Shown: piece by piece, positions 17,164-24,314 of the stretch
Numbering within the stretch: the stretch's first letter is position 1
Layout: the number at the start of each line of letters is the position of its first letter
NCBI GenBank assembly: GCA_017532345.1
Contig: JAFXJJ010000011.1
Location: forward strand, 1-46,825
Length of the DNA stretch: 46,825 nucleotides
Direction of reading: 5' to 3'
Source: Erysipelotrichales bacterium
GTDB lineage: Bacteria; Bacillota_I; Bacilli_A; Erysipelotrichales; Erysipelotrichaceae
The notes under the pieces: generated by a model
Databases searched by the model: none
Told to the model about the DNA's origin: nothing
Seen by the model: the letters and a program-made list of their open reading frames with translations, nothing else
Made by a program: the position numbers and the translations under genes

Positions 17164-18846
17164 CTATCTACGTGCAGCATTTCTTCCTGCAAGTCTTCCA
17201 AATGTTACTGAACGACCAGCAGCTGCTCCTGCTAATAAGTTAGGATATGAAGTTGCGAAATAACTACCTGAACAGTCACCTGCAGCATATAGTCCTTCAA
17301 TTGGTAAGTTATTTTCATCTAACACATTAAGATTTGTATCAATCTTAACACCATCCATTGTACAAATGAAGTATCCACCAGCTTGACGAACACCATAGTA
17401 TGGTGCTGTATCTAAATGAGTTAAACGATGAGCTTCTTTACCAAAGTCTTCATCAACACCTTTGTCTGCTAATTCATTGTAACGAGCAACAGTAGCTTTG
17501 AAATTATCTACAGGTAATCCTAGTTTTTCTGCTAATTCCTCGATTGTATCAGCCTTTACAATATATCCATCTGCCTCTAATTGTGGATTCATAATATCAG
17601 TAATTAAGAACATTGGCATAACTGATTCTGTACCATTAGCATGTGGAGTAAGTCTTGAACATCCATGTGTTTCAAATGCTCCGATATATTTTGTATAATT
17701 ACTATCCCATACCATTGCATAGGTTTGATATGGTTGATTTAATAATGTATGAAGAATATAGTCATATGGAGCTGATTCATTAGTGAAACGCTTACCATTT
17801 AAATTAACCTTTAAGAATGGTTGAGAACCCATCCAGAATAATTCTCCTCCATTTTCATTACCAACTTGATCTGGTTTAATACAACCACGTTCAAATAACA
17901 TTGATGAATGAATATCATCAAATGCTGCACCAGCCCACATACAAGCTTTAATACCATCTCCATTCATACCTGGATATGATTTATTGATAGTAGTAAACTT
18001 AATTGTTTCTGGTTGTAATGCCTTAAGCATTTCTTCATTACGTGAATAACCACCTGTACACATAATTACACCCTTATTAGCTACATATTTAACGTATTCA
18101 CCATTTTCATTAGTAGCAATAATACCTGTTACTTTATTACCATCTTTTGTTAGCTTAATCATTTGTGTTTTAAAATGATATTCTACACCAATTGATTTAC
18201 CATAATCGTTAACAAACTTCATACTAAATTGTGATGAATATTCATTTGTTCCCCATTGAATTGAGTGTCCAACATCAGCAAGTGGATAATTACTTGGAAC
18301 AGTGTGATCATCAACTTCATGCAAGAATTTAATGCCATTCTTATCTAAAATATCTGTATACCAGTCAACTGCTTCACCTGAATTATCTGCCCATAAATGG
18401 TATAATTCCATACTTCCATAGCCATTAGATTGTTGTTGAAGCATTTGAATAACTTTAAATTTGTCAGGATTGTCATTATTGGCGATTTGTTGTTTAGAAC
18501 CGATTGCAGCAATAGTATCACGAATACCACTTGATGCACCTTCTGGATATTGATCAATACAAATTGTCTTAGCTCCATTTTCAGCTGCAGAGCATGCAGC
18601 AAATGTACCTGCACATCCACATCCAACTACTAATACGTCACAATCAATTGCTTTAGTAATCTCACTATCTGCAATTTCCGGTGCTGTTCCTAACCAAGCA
18701 TTTTTCGATGGTTCGCAAACACATGGTTCTACAGTAGGACATTCTTGCTCTGCTGAACATCCACCTAATAAACTAGTTGCAGCAATGCCAAGCGCACTAA
18801 CTGCTGTACCTTTAAGAAAATCTCTTCTAGTAATATTCTTTTTCAT
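17164..18846 (-). CDS. Secreted FAD-binding flavoprotein (fumarate reductase/flavocytochrome-like)
   Basis: 560 residues. The N-terminus has a twin-arginine motif TRRDFLKG (residues 6-13), a hydrophobic stretch and a lipobox LLGGC (Cys30), which predicts a Tat-exported lipoprotein. The FAD_binding_2 fold is seen as DVLVVGCGCAGTFAACSAAE (about residue 68), GVIMCTGGYSRNEEML in the middle and IEGLYAAGDCSGS then NLLAGAAAGRSVTFG at the C-terminus. RLTHLDTAPYYGV resembles the catalytic/substrate arginine region of fumarate and urocanate reductases. No CxxCH heme site and no FMN-binding domain is present, so electrons must come from a partner. The substrate (fumarate, urocanate, other enoate) is unknown. 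A LysR gene is divergent 112 bases upstream and probably controls it. Confidence 0.85.
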   Translation of the reverse strand: MKKNITRRDFLKGTAVSALGIAATSLLGGCSAEQECPTVEPCVCEPSKNAWLGTAPEIADSEITKAIDCDVLVVGCGCAGTFAACSAAENGAKTICIDQYPEGASSGIRDTIAAIGSKQQIANNDNPDKFKVIQMLQQQSNGYGSMELYHLWADNSGEAVDWYTDILDKNGIKFLHEVDDHTVPSNYPLADVGHSIQWGTNEYSSQFSMKFVNDYGKSIGVEYHFKTQMIKLTKDGNKVTGIIATNENGEYVKYVANKGVIMCTGGYSRNEEMLKALQPETIKFTTINKSYPGMNGDGIKACMWAGAAFDDIHSSMLFERGCIKPDQVGNENGGELFWMGSQPFLKVNLNGKRFTNESAPYDYILHTLLNQPYQTYAMVWDSNYTKYIGAFETHGCSRLTPHANGTESVMPMFLITDIMNPQLEADGYIVKADTIEELAEKLGLPVDNFKATVARYNELADKGVDEDFGKEAHRLTHLDTAPYYGVRQAGGYFICTMDGVKIDTNLNVLDENNLPIEGLYAAGDCSGSYFATSYPNLLAGAAAGRSVTFGRLAGRNAARR

Positions 18847-18927
18847 ATATAATCTCCTTTATATTTCCTGTGAAAAATATATCATATTTACTTTTTCGTA
18901 AAAAGAATATATAATTTGCTCGAAAAC

Positions 18928-18942
18928 GCAAGTAAAACTTGC
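18928..18942. promoter_or_regulatory. Candidate LysR binding site in the divergent intergenic region
   Basis: GCAAG-TAAAA-CTTGC, a 5-5-5 inverted repeat 17 bases before the LysR start. Position and symmetry fit an autoregulatory site, but it lacks the exact T-N11-A form. Confidence 0.4.
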
Positions 18943-18958
18943 ACTAGGAGAAACATCT

Positions 18959-19855
18959 ATGGAAATTAATCAGCTTCGCTATTTCTTGAAAGTTTATGAA
19001 CTATTGAATTATTCAAAAGCAGCAGATGAATTATTGATAAGTCGTCAAGCACTGCGCCAATCTATTCAAAGCTTAGAAAAAGAGTTAGGAACAGCTTTAT
19101 TTATCAACAGCAAGAATCATTTATTTCCAACATCAATAAGTAATACATTATACGAAAAAGCATCTAAAGTCGTATCAAGTTATAATCAAATGGAATGCGA
19201 AATAAGGAATCACCAACCCAATCATAATAAATTACGCTTAGGCTTATGTTCATCGCTATTTCCTTTCTTTACACCTGAATTAGAAGCCTTTATTGAACAG
19301 TTCGAAATAGAATATCCTCATATCCTTATGGATATAGAAGTCTGTGATATGGACTTATTATTTGAGAGGCTAGATAATAACGAATGTGATGCCATCATAA
19401 CACTATATCAACCTAATCCAAATGATTCTTATCGCATATCAACAATCCGTTCGTATCAATTAGGTGTGACTGTTAGCTCACTTCATCCCAAAGCAAAATG
19501 TAGAAAAATCAGCCTTAAAGACTTAGATGGCTATAAAGCTACATGTATGGGGAATATCGAGAAAACAATGTATCCACTTTATAAGAAGCTAAAGGATGAA
19601 AATATAAACTTAACCTTTGAAAAGGTCGAGAATCCTATCGATGCCTTTTATCTAATGGAAAAGAACGAATATTGCATGTTTAATAGTAAATGGAGTGGAA
19701 CTAAGAATTTCAATAAAAATAATGTGGATTGTAAGATTGAAGACTTCAATTATGTATGGGATCTGGATGTTATTAGTTTATATCCAATATATGAATTTCA
19801 AGTATTAGCTGACTATTTAATGGGACAATATCGAAATAAACATGAAATAATCTAA
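18959..19855 (+). CDS. LysR-family transcriptional regulator
   Basis: 298 residues. The N-terminal winged HTH reads MEINQLRYFLKVYELLNYSK (start), then AADELLISRQALRQSIQSLE and LGTALF, as in LysR proteins. The C-terminal effector domain (from about residue 90, LRLGLCSSLFPFF) has the periplasmic-binding-like fold. It is divergent to the Tat flavoprotein gene, and LysR regulators usually control the divergent neighbour in response to a small molecule related to its pathway. The effector is not known. An SD-like AGGAG lies 9 bases upstream. Confidence 0.92.
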   Translation: MEINQLRYFLKVYELLNYSKAADELLISRQALRQSIQSLEKELGTALFINSKNHLFPTSISNTLYEKASKVVSSYNQMECEIRNHQPNHNKLRLGLCSSLFPFFTPELEAFIEQFEIEYPHILMDIEVCDMDLLFERLDNNECDAIITLYQPNPNDSYRISTIRSYQLGVTVSSLHPKAKCRKISLKDLDGYKATCMGNIEKTMYPLYKKLKDENINLTFEKVENPIDAFYLMEKNEYCMFNSKWSGTKNFNKNNVDCKIEDFNYVWDLDVISLYPIYEFQVLADYLMGQYRNKHEII

Positions 19856-19861
19856 ATTACT

Positions 19862-19918
19862 ATTAACTTAGCTGGGCTAATGTAGTTTTTATGGTATATC
19901 TAGCAGAATAATTGCTAG
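19862..19918. promoter_or_regulatory. Hairpin/terminator after lysR and a TCTAGCA inverted repeat
   Basis: TTAGC-TGG-GCTAA (about 19868-19880) followed by TGTAGTTTTT looks like the lysR terminator. Downstream, TCTAGCA (19899-19905) / TGCTAGA (19913-19919) is a perfect 7-bp inverted repeat with a 7-base spacer, upstream of the HTH-zinc-ribbon gene and a candidate operator for it. Confidence 0.45.
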
Positions 19919-19990
19919 AACTTATCGCAACAGCGAGTTGCTTTTATAATTGATTACTTCGCTTTATAATAATATTGAGGTGAAAACTTT

Positions 19991-20755
19991 ATGGAAACAA
20001 AAAATATAATTTACGAACTACGAACAAAGAATGGGTTATCACAAGATGAACTTGCGGAAAAAGTATATGTTACTCGCCAGGCTGTATCACGTTGGGAAAA
20101 TGGAGAAACTACGCCAAACATCGAAACGTTAAAGTTACTTTCAAAATTATTTGATGTATCAATTAATACACTTCTTGGCTCCCCTAGACAACTTATTTGT
20201 CAATGCTGCGGTATGCCATTAGAAGATTCTAATATCAGCAAGGAAATCGATGGTTTCTTTAATGAGGAATACTGTAAATGGTGCTATGCAGATGGAGAAT
20301 ATATGTACCATGACATGGATGAATTAATCGATGTCTGTGTTGCCAATATGGCAAATGAAACATTTACATCCGATCAGGCTCGCGTGTATTTAAAAGAAAT
20401 GCTTCCTAAGCTCGACTATTGGAAGACCTATCAAAACCTCGATGGTGCAGAAAAGTTTGAAGAATTCAAACATAAATTGATTGATGAAATTAACAGTCTC
20501 AACATCGAAGGAATGCCAAAAGTTGAGAAGCTTAATGCCCTTGTGGGCGGATATATCAATCTTGAATATCGTCTTCCTAATGGTAAAAGCATAAAATTCC
20601 TTGATGACAATGCAACATATCTTGGTAATCAATTAGAATGTGAATTCGGTGGTGATAGATGCTTTGGTATTGCTGCCAATATGGACTTCATTCTTGTCTG
20701 TACTTACGAAACAAACGGTGAGAATCCTGAGCTTGTTGTTTATAAAAAGAGATAA
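19991..20755 (+). CDS. XRE-family HTH regulator fused to a zinc-ribbon domain
   Basis: 254 residues. HTH at residues 1-62 (LRTKNGLSQDELAEKVYVTR, then QAVSRWENGETTPNIETLKL). A treble-clef-like zinc ribbon follows: CQCCGMPLED (about 71-80) and EEYCKWCYADGEY (about 96-108), matching the putative zinc ribbon family often joined to HTH domains. The last 70 residues form a beta-rich region of unknown role (ECEFGGDRCFGIAANMDFI). SD TTGAGGTG precedes the ATG. The next gene, 61 bases on, encodes a GyrI-like ligand-binding protein, a common partner in xenobiotic-sensing regulators. Codon use is a little richer in G+C than the surroundings, so recent transfer is possible. Confidence 0.85.
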   Translation: METKNIIYELRTKNGLSQDELAEKVYVTRQAVSRWENGETTPNIETLKLLSKLFDVSINTLLGSPRQLICQCCGMPLEDSNISKEIDGFFNEEYCKWCYADGEYMYHDMDELIDVCVANMANETFTSDQARVYLKEMLPKLDYWKTYQNLDGAEKFEEFKHKLIDEINSLNIEGMPKVEKLNALVGGYINLEYRLPNGKSIKFLDDNATYLGNQLECEFGGDRCFGIAANMDFILVCTYETNGENPELVVYKKR

Positions 20756-20816
20756 TTAAATATTAAGTTATATATATTTAAATAAAAATGAAATTAAGGA
20801 TTTGTGGAGGTATCAT

Positions 20817-21281
20817 ATGAAAATCGAAAAGCGAATTAAGACTTCATTCTCAGTAATTGGTAAAGAAGGCTCCACCTTAGATGGACAAGGCTTTATTCAA
20901 AAACTATGGGAAGATGCAAATTCTCATTTCAACGAAGTACAATCATTAGCCAAGAAAGATGAAAATGGCAATTTGGTTGGTATTTGGGGTGCGATGTCTG
21001 ACTGCACTCGTTCCTTCAAGCCTTGGGAAGAAAACTTCAGCAAGGGATTATACCTTGCTGGTATTGAATGTACTAATGATGCACAGGCCCCTGAAGGATG
21101 GACCAAGTGGACAATTCCAGGCTATGAGTATCTTTGTGTAGAGGTTGAAGGTGAAAGTACTTTTTCAGATGTGCTTAACTATATGAATGTAAATGACATC
21201 ACTCTGGTAGGTGCTGTCCATGACTTTACTTGTCCATCGAATGGAAAGAATTATATGTTTTTCCCAACAAGAACAATTTGA
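20817..21281 (+). CDS. GyrI-like/AraC-effector-type ligand-binding protein
   Basis: 154 residues. The start is the ATG at 20817, 6 bases after the SD TGGAGG; a TTG further upstream would place the SD inside the gene and is rejected. The fold is suggested by the pattern IGKEGSTLDGQGFIQKLWED, NLVGIWGAMSD, YLAGIECTND, GWTKWTIPGYEYLCVEVEG and the tail AVHDFTCPSNGKNYMFFP, matching GyrI-like small-molecule binding domains (the Cass2/Rob-effector type, which bind aromatic cationic drugs). It stands alone without an HTH but directly follows an HTH-zinc-ribbon protein, so the two may act as a two-piece sensor. Confidence 0.8.
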   Translation: MKIEKRIKTSFSVIGKEGSTLDGQGFIQKLWEDANSHFNEVQSLAKKDENGNLVGIWGAMSDCTRSFKPWEENFSKGLYLAGIECTNDAQAPEGWTKWTIPGYEYLCVEVEGESTFSDVLNYMNVNDITLVGAVHDFTCPSNGKNYMFFPTRTI

Positions 21282-21288
21282 TGATATA

Positions 21289-21327
21289 AAAAACTGTGGT
21301 GTAAATATAATTACATCACAGTTTTAT
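21289..21327 (+). terminator. Bidirectional terminator
   Basis: AAAAACTGTGGTGTAA pairs with TTACATCACAGTTTT (one bulge or mismatch) around ATATAA. It lies between the convergent GyrI-like and lipoprotein genes and overlaps the stop of the latter. Confidence 0.8.
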
Positions 21328-22115
21328 TCTACATAATAATCTACTTCTATTTCTTCACTATATTGATATTCACTATACTTTTGTCTAGTTAAGAATATCT
21401 CTTGGGTAGTACTTTGACCTTCCCTTTGAATTTGTAGCTTCACTTTAGTTCCTGCCTCACCGCATAGCCAAGATGATGGTTCGTCATAGTTACTATTCAT
21501 TTCAGATACTGGTGTATCATTTATTGTATATATCTTATCACCTGCTACCATATCCATGACATAGGCAACACTGCCCTCATAAACTGTAGTAACTAATAAA
21601 TACTGCATATCTTCAGCAATACTATATTCGATACCTATTTGCGCTTCAGTAAACTTCTCGTTTAGCGCTGCTTCCTCAGTATTATGGTAAACATAGATAT
21701 ATACAATTTCATTGTCTTCAATCACAAATTCATAATAATATTTCTCATCAATAGATACTTTATAAATATCCTTATATATATGATTAGTCAGTGAAGTTTC
21801 TAATATCTTTACGTATTCACTAGCACCATCAATAATCGTATTATCATTAAACCTAGTATCTACCTCTAATAAATAATATAAATGACTATTTACATCATCA
21901 GCTCTCCCTAGTGCTACTTCAGCATAATTAGAATCGTAGAAAATCTTCGCATTCTCATTTAATAATGTATTCAATAAATCAATATCTTTATTATTAATTG
22001 CAGTTACAAAGTTAGTAACATATTCATCATATGTTTCATATTCTACTTTTTTCTTTTGCACACTACAGCCACATAAAAATAGGCATAATAATAGCAGTAA
22101 TATCTTTCTCTTCAT
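21324..22115 (-). CDS. Lipoprotein with PDZ-like C-terminal domain
   Basis: 263 residues. A short lipoprotein signal peptide MKRKILLLLLCLFLCGC ends at Cys17. Residues about 25-150 look like an NTF2/SnoaL-type alpha-beta domain (YVTNFVTAINNKDIDLLNTL). The C-terminal part has a PDZ-like core: YLLVTTVYEGSVAYVMDMVA, then GDKIYTINDTPVSEM, then GTKVKLQIQREGQ. No protease domain is present, so it may be an adaptor at the cell surface. It is 39 bases downstream of the Spo0A-like gene on the same strand, so they may be co-transcribed. Confidence 0.75.
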   Translation of the reverse strand: MKRKILLLLLCLFLCGCSVQKKKVEYETYDEYVTNFVTAINNKDIDLLNTLLNENAKIFYDSNYAEVALGRADDVNSHLYYLLEVDTRFNDNTIIDGASEYVKILETSLTNHIYKDIYKVSIDEKYYYEFVIEDNEIVYIYVYHNTEEAALNEKFTEAQIGIEYSIAEDMQYLLVTTVYEGSVAYVMDMVAGDKIYTINDTPVSEMNSNYDEPSSWLCGEAGTKVKLQIQREGQSTTQEIFLTRQKYSEYQYSEEIEVDYYVE

Positions 22116-22154
22116 ATTCTCACTTCCTCTATTATTATACCATCTTCTATTTCA

Positions 22155-22889
22155 TTAACAATCTAATTTCAATCTGTTCGCAACCATCGCGATAAATTCA
22201 GAGTTTGTTGGTTTCGCTTTATTAGCATCGATTGTATAGCCAAAATAATCATCGAATACATCTACATTGCCACGATTATACGCTGTTTCTATCGCATGTC
22301 TAATCGAACGTTCTACTCTTGATGTTGTTGTATTGTAGTAGTTTGCGACATTCGGATACAGCATCTTTGTGATTTTCTCTAAATTTGCTGAATCATCAAT
22401 ACTAACAACTATCGCTGTTCTTAAATAAGAGTAACCTCTTAAATTAGCTGGTACGCCTAAATCTTTTAAAGCATCAGCAGCCATTCGTTCTAGCTTAATC
22501 CATTTCTTAGATTCTTCATACTCTTCATCATATAAATCATCTAGCCTTCGTAATAAGCAATCAAATCTTAATGGTTGGAATAATAAATAGTCAATCTTAT
22601 ATTTCATAACACTATTTACTACCCCTTGGCAATGGCAACTAGCCACCAAGATACTCTTCACATCTTTAAGTGTGTTATCTCTTACTAATTGGATCATATC
22701 AATTCCATCATAACCTGGTCGTGATGCAGATGCGATTACGATATCCACGCGGTTCATCTTCGCATATTCAATAGCTTCTGCCTCAGTTTCAATATATGGT
22801 AATAAGTAGTAATCTCTACTATTTCTTAATTCTTTCTCTAATTCATCGTATGTATATTTGTCATCAAAAAACAAAATTCCTTTTCTCAT
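22155..22889 (-). CDS. spo0A: Spo0A-type response regulator with degenerate receiver
   Basis: 244 residues from the ATG at 22889; the upstream ATG at 22907 contains the SD GGAGG within its first codons and is rejected. The C-terminal Spo0A DNA-binding domain is nearly canonical: LRGYSYLRTAIV, TTTSRVERSIRHAIE (recognition helix) and AKPTNSEFIAMVANRL. The N-terminal receiver keeps the acidic pair Asp9-Asp10. In the phosphorylation motif, however, VDIVIASASRPGYDG has Ser54 where Bacillus Spo0A has Asp56, the Thr position is Ala83, and the Lys of the KPF motif is Gln105 (LLFQPL). It is therefore unlikely to be activated by phosphotransfer in the known way. In Bacillus Spo0A is the master switch of sporulation. 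A second Spo0A-like gene is divergent at 23066. Confidence 0.88.
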   Translation of the reverse strand: MRKGILFFDDKYTYDELEKELRNSRDYYLLPYIETEAEAIEYAKMNRVDIVIASASRPGYDGIDMIQLVRDNTLKDVKSILVASCHCQGVVNSVMKYKIDYLLFQPLRFDCLLRRLDDLYDEEYEESKKWIKLERMAADALKDLGVPANLRGYSYLRTAIVVSIDDSANLEKITKMLYPNVANYYNTTTSRVERSIRHAIETAYNRGNVDVFDDYFGYTIDANKAKPTNSEFIAMVANRLKLDC

Positions 22890-22992
22890 TCTTTCCCGTT
22901 CCTCCATTTACGACTTCACTAGTATACATCTACAACAGTGTTTTTAACTTTTTTGAGTGGTATTTAACTTGTGATGTCGTGTATTTTAAATC

Positions 22993-23001
22993 TCCGACAA
23001 A
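22993..23001 (-). promoter_or_regulatory. Candidate 0A box between the two Spo0A-type genes
   Basis: The minus strand reads TTTGTCGGA, one mismatch to the Spo0A box core TTTGTCGAA, within the 176-bp divergent intergenic region. It could allow cross- or autoregulation; one near-match is weak evidence alone. Confidence 0.35.
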
Positions 23002-23065
23002 TGATATAGTTAAGATTTACAGAAAATGGCATTATTACTATAATATTGGCAGGAGGAGTAGTAAA

Positions 23066-23800
23066 ATGGGCATTATTAATAATTTATATATAATATTAAA
23101 TGGTTACAAATATAAGGAAAATTTCATCAAACTTGTTACAAAGATACACCTTTTTCACATTATCATCATTGATTACGATACTTTAATTGATTCTATTGAA
23201 GAACTATCAAATAATGATTTAGTATTATTTTTCATCGAAAATGAGGAACAACTTGAGGAATTCATCGACTTTTTAGATATATCTTTAACTTTTCCATCCA
23301 TTTTCCTCTATGCTCCAAGCTTCAACTTGTATACAAGTAAAGAGAAGCATATCCACCATCTTCCTGAGTGTTCTTCTCCAGTTGAAATCCTTCATCATAT
23401 GGAGCCAAGCATTCGTCAATTCAAGAAACCATCGCGATTAAAGATAACGGTAGATCAATATATGGAAGAAGTCTTAGAACATATTGGAGCTGCTAGACAC
23501 CTATCTGGATATAAATATTTGAAATTTATCTTAAACTACGCCTTAAAGCACTTCTATCTTGAGAAAGACTTATTCCAAGCTGCCTGTAATGCATGTGTAG
23601 GTCACTTTGAGGTAAGTGAAAGCAGCTTAGAAAAAGCCTTGCGTGATTTAATTGATTATGCCTATACTAATAATTATTATTCATCATACTTATTCTTACT
23701 ACACTACAATATGCTGTATCATAAATCAACTAATACTAAATATATAGAAGCAGCCATGGATTATACTATTAATCATTTTAAAGATGCGGTAACTGAGTAA
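23066..23800 (+). CDS. Divergent Spo0A paralogue with non-receiver N-terminal domain
   Basis: 244 residues from the ATG at 23066, which has a strong SD AGGAGGAG; a longer frame from 22796 runs through the neighbouring spo0A gene and is rejected. The C-terminal half aligns with Spo0A_C: VDQYMEEVLEHIGAARHLSG, YKYLKFILNYALKHFY, then VSESSLEKALRDLIDYAYTN at the place of the recognition helix, although this helix has lost the Arg-Val-Glu-Arg-x-x-Arg-His pattern. The N-terminal half has receiver-like length (IIIIDYDTLIDSIEEL, IFLYAPS) but none of the phosphorylation residues. It resembles a decayed or repurposed Spo0A partner, possibly modulating the canonical DNA-binding protein encoded next door. 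Confidence 0.8.
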   Translation: MGIINNLYIILNGYKYKENFIKLVTKIHLFHIIIIDYDTLIDSIEELSNNDLVLFFIENEEQLEEFIDFLDISLTFPSIFLYAPSFNLYTSKEKHIHHLPECSSPVEILHHMEPSIRQFKKPSRLKITVDQYMEEVLEHIGAARHLSGYKYLKFILNYALKHFYLEKDLFQAACNACVGHFEVSESSLEKALRDLIDYAYTNNYYSSYLFLLHYNMLYHKSTNTKYIEAAMDYTINHFKDAVTE

Positions 23801-23803
23801 AAT

Positions 23804-23829
23804 AAAAATGCTGATACCAGCATTTCTGA
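23804..23829. terminator. Bidirectional terminator between the Spo0A paralogue and tRNA-Arg
   Basis: AAATGCTG (23806-23813) / CAGCATTT (23818-23825), loop ATAC. It ends both the plus-strand gene and the minus-strand tRNA, where it is followed by a T run. Confidence 0.8.
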
Positions 23830-23835
23830 CTTTAT

Positions 23836-23912
23836 TGGCGCGCCAAACAGGACTTGAACCCGCAACCTTTTGAACCGGAATCAAATGCTCTATCCAGTTG
23901 AGCTATTGGCGC
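23836..23912 (-). tRNA. tRNA-Arg (anticodon CCG)
   Basis: A 77-base cloverleaf on the minus strand: acceptor GCGCCAA / TTGGCGC, D-arm GCTC/GAGC, anticodon stem TTTGA / TCAAA around TTCCGGT (anticodon CCG, reading CGG), T-loop TTCAAGT, discriminator G and encoded CCA at 23836-23838. Confidence 0.95.
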
Positions 23913-24048
23913 ATTTCACAATTTATCTTATGCTAATACACATTCAAAGTCAAGGATTGAAAGAAAAAGTTGTCTTTTCTAAAAGGTTTTGCTATAATAG
24001 TAACGCAATGTATAAAATTGACTAAAAGACGTAAAGGAGATTATACTA

Positions 24049-24273
24049 ATGTTAGATATTATATTAATGATTGTGGCCGTTATTTTAATTCTACTTTCAT
24101 TGTTACAAGGCGGAAAAACAGAAGGTGCTTCAGGTGCATTAACAGGTGCTGCTGGTATTAACCTATTCCAAAACTCAAAGGAAAGAGGAAGTGAAAAATT
24201 CATTTCTCGCTTAACTATGGTTACTGGAATTTCATTCTTCGTACTTGTCTTGATTCGTGTATTATTCTTTTAA
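24049..24273 (+). CDS. secG: Protein translocase subunit SecG
   Basis: 74 residues, with two membrane helices (residues 3-20 and about 54-73) separated by the SecG loop QGGKTEGASGALTGAAG and INLFQNSKERG. SecG is the small third subunit of the SecYEG channel. SD AAAGGAG is upstream. Position directly before rnr is the conserved Firmicute order secG-rnr-smpB-ssrA. Confidence 0.93.
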   Translation: MLDIILMIVAVILILLSLLQGGKTEGASGALTGAAGINLFQNSKERGSEKFISRLTMVTGISFFVLVLIRVLFF

Positions 24274-24297
24274 AAGGCCAACGGCCTTTTTCTTTTT
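24272..24297 (+). terminator. Intrinsic terminator after secG
   Basis: AAAAGGCC (24272-24279) / GGCCTTTT (24283-24290), loop AAC, then T-rich. Just 18 bases before the rnr start, so it may be a partial attenuator. Confidence 0.85.
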
Positions 24298-24314
24298 TAT
24301 AAGGAGGATTTTCA

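Noticed and set aside
22796-23065. Upstream extension of the 23066 gene
   Set aside because: It runs antisense through the start of the 22155 gene and lacks an SD, whereas AGGAGGAG directly precedes the ATG at 23066.
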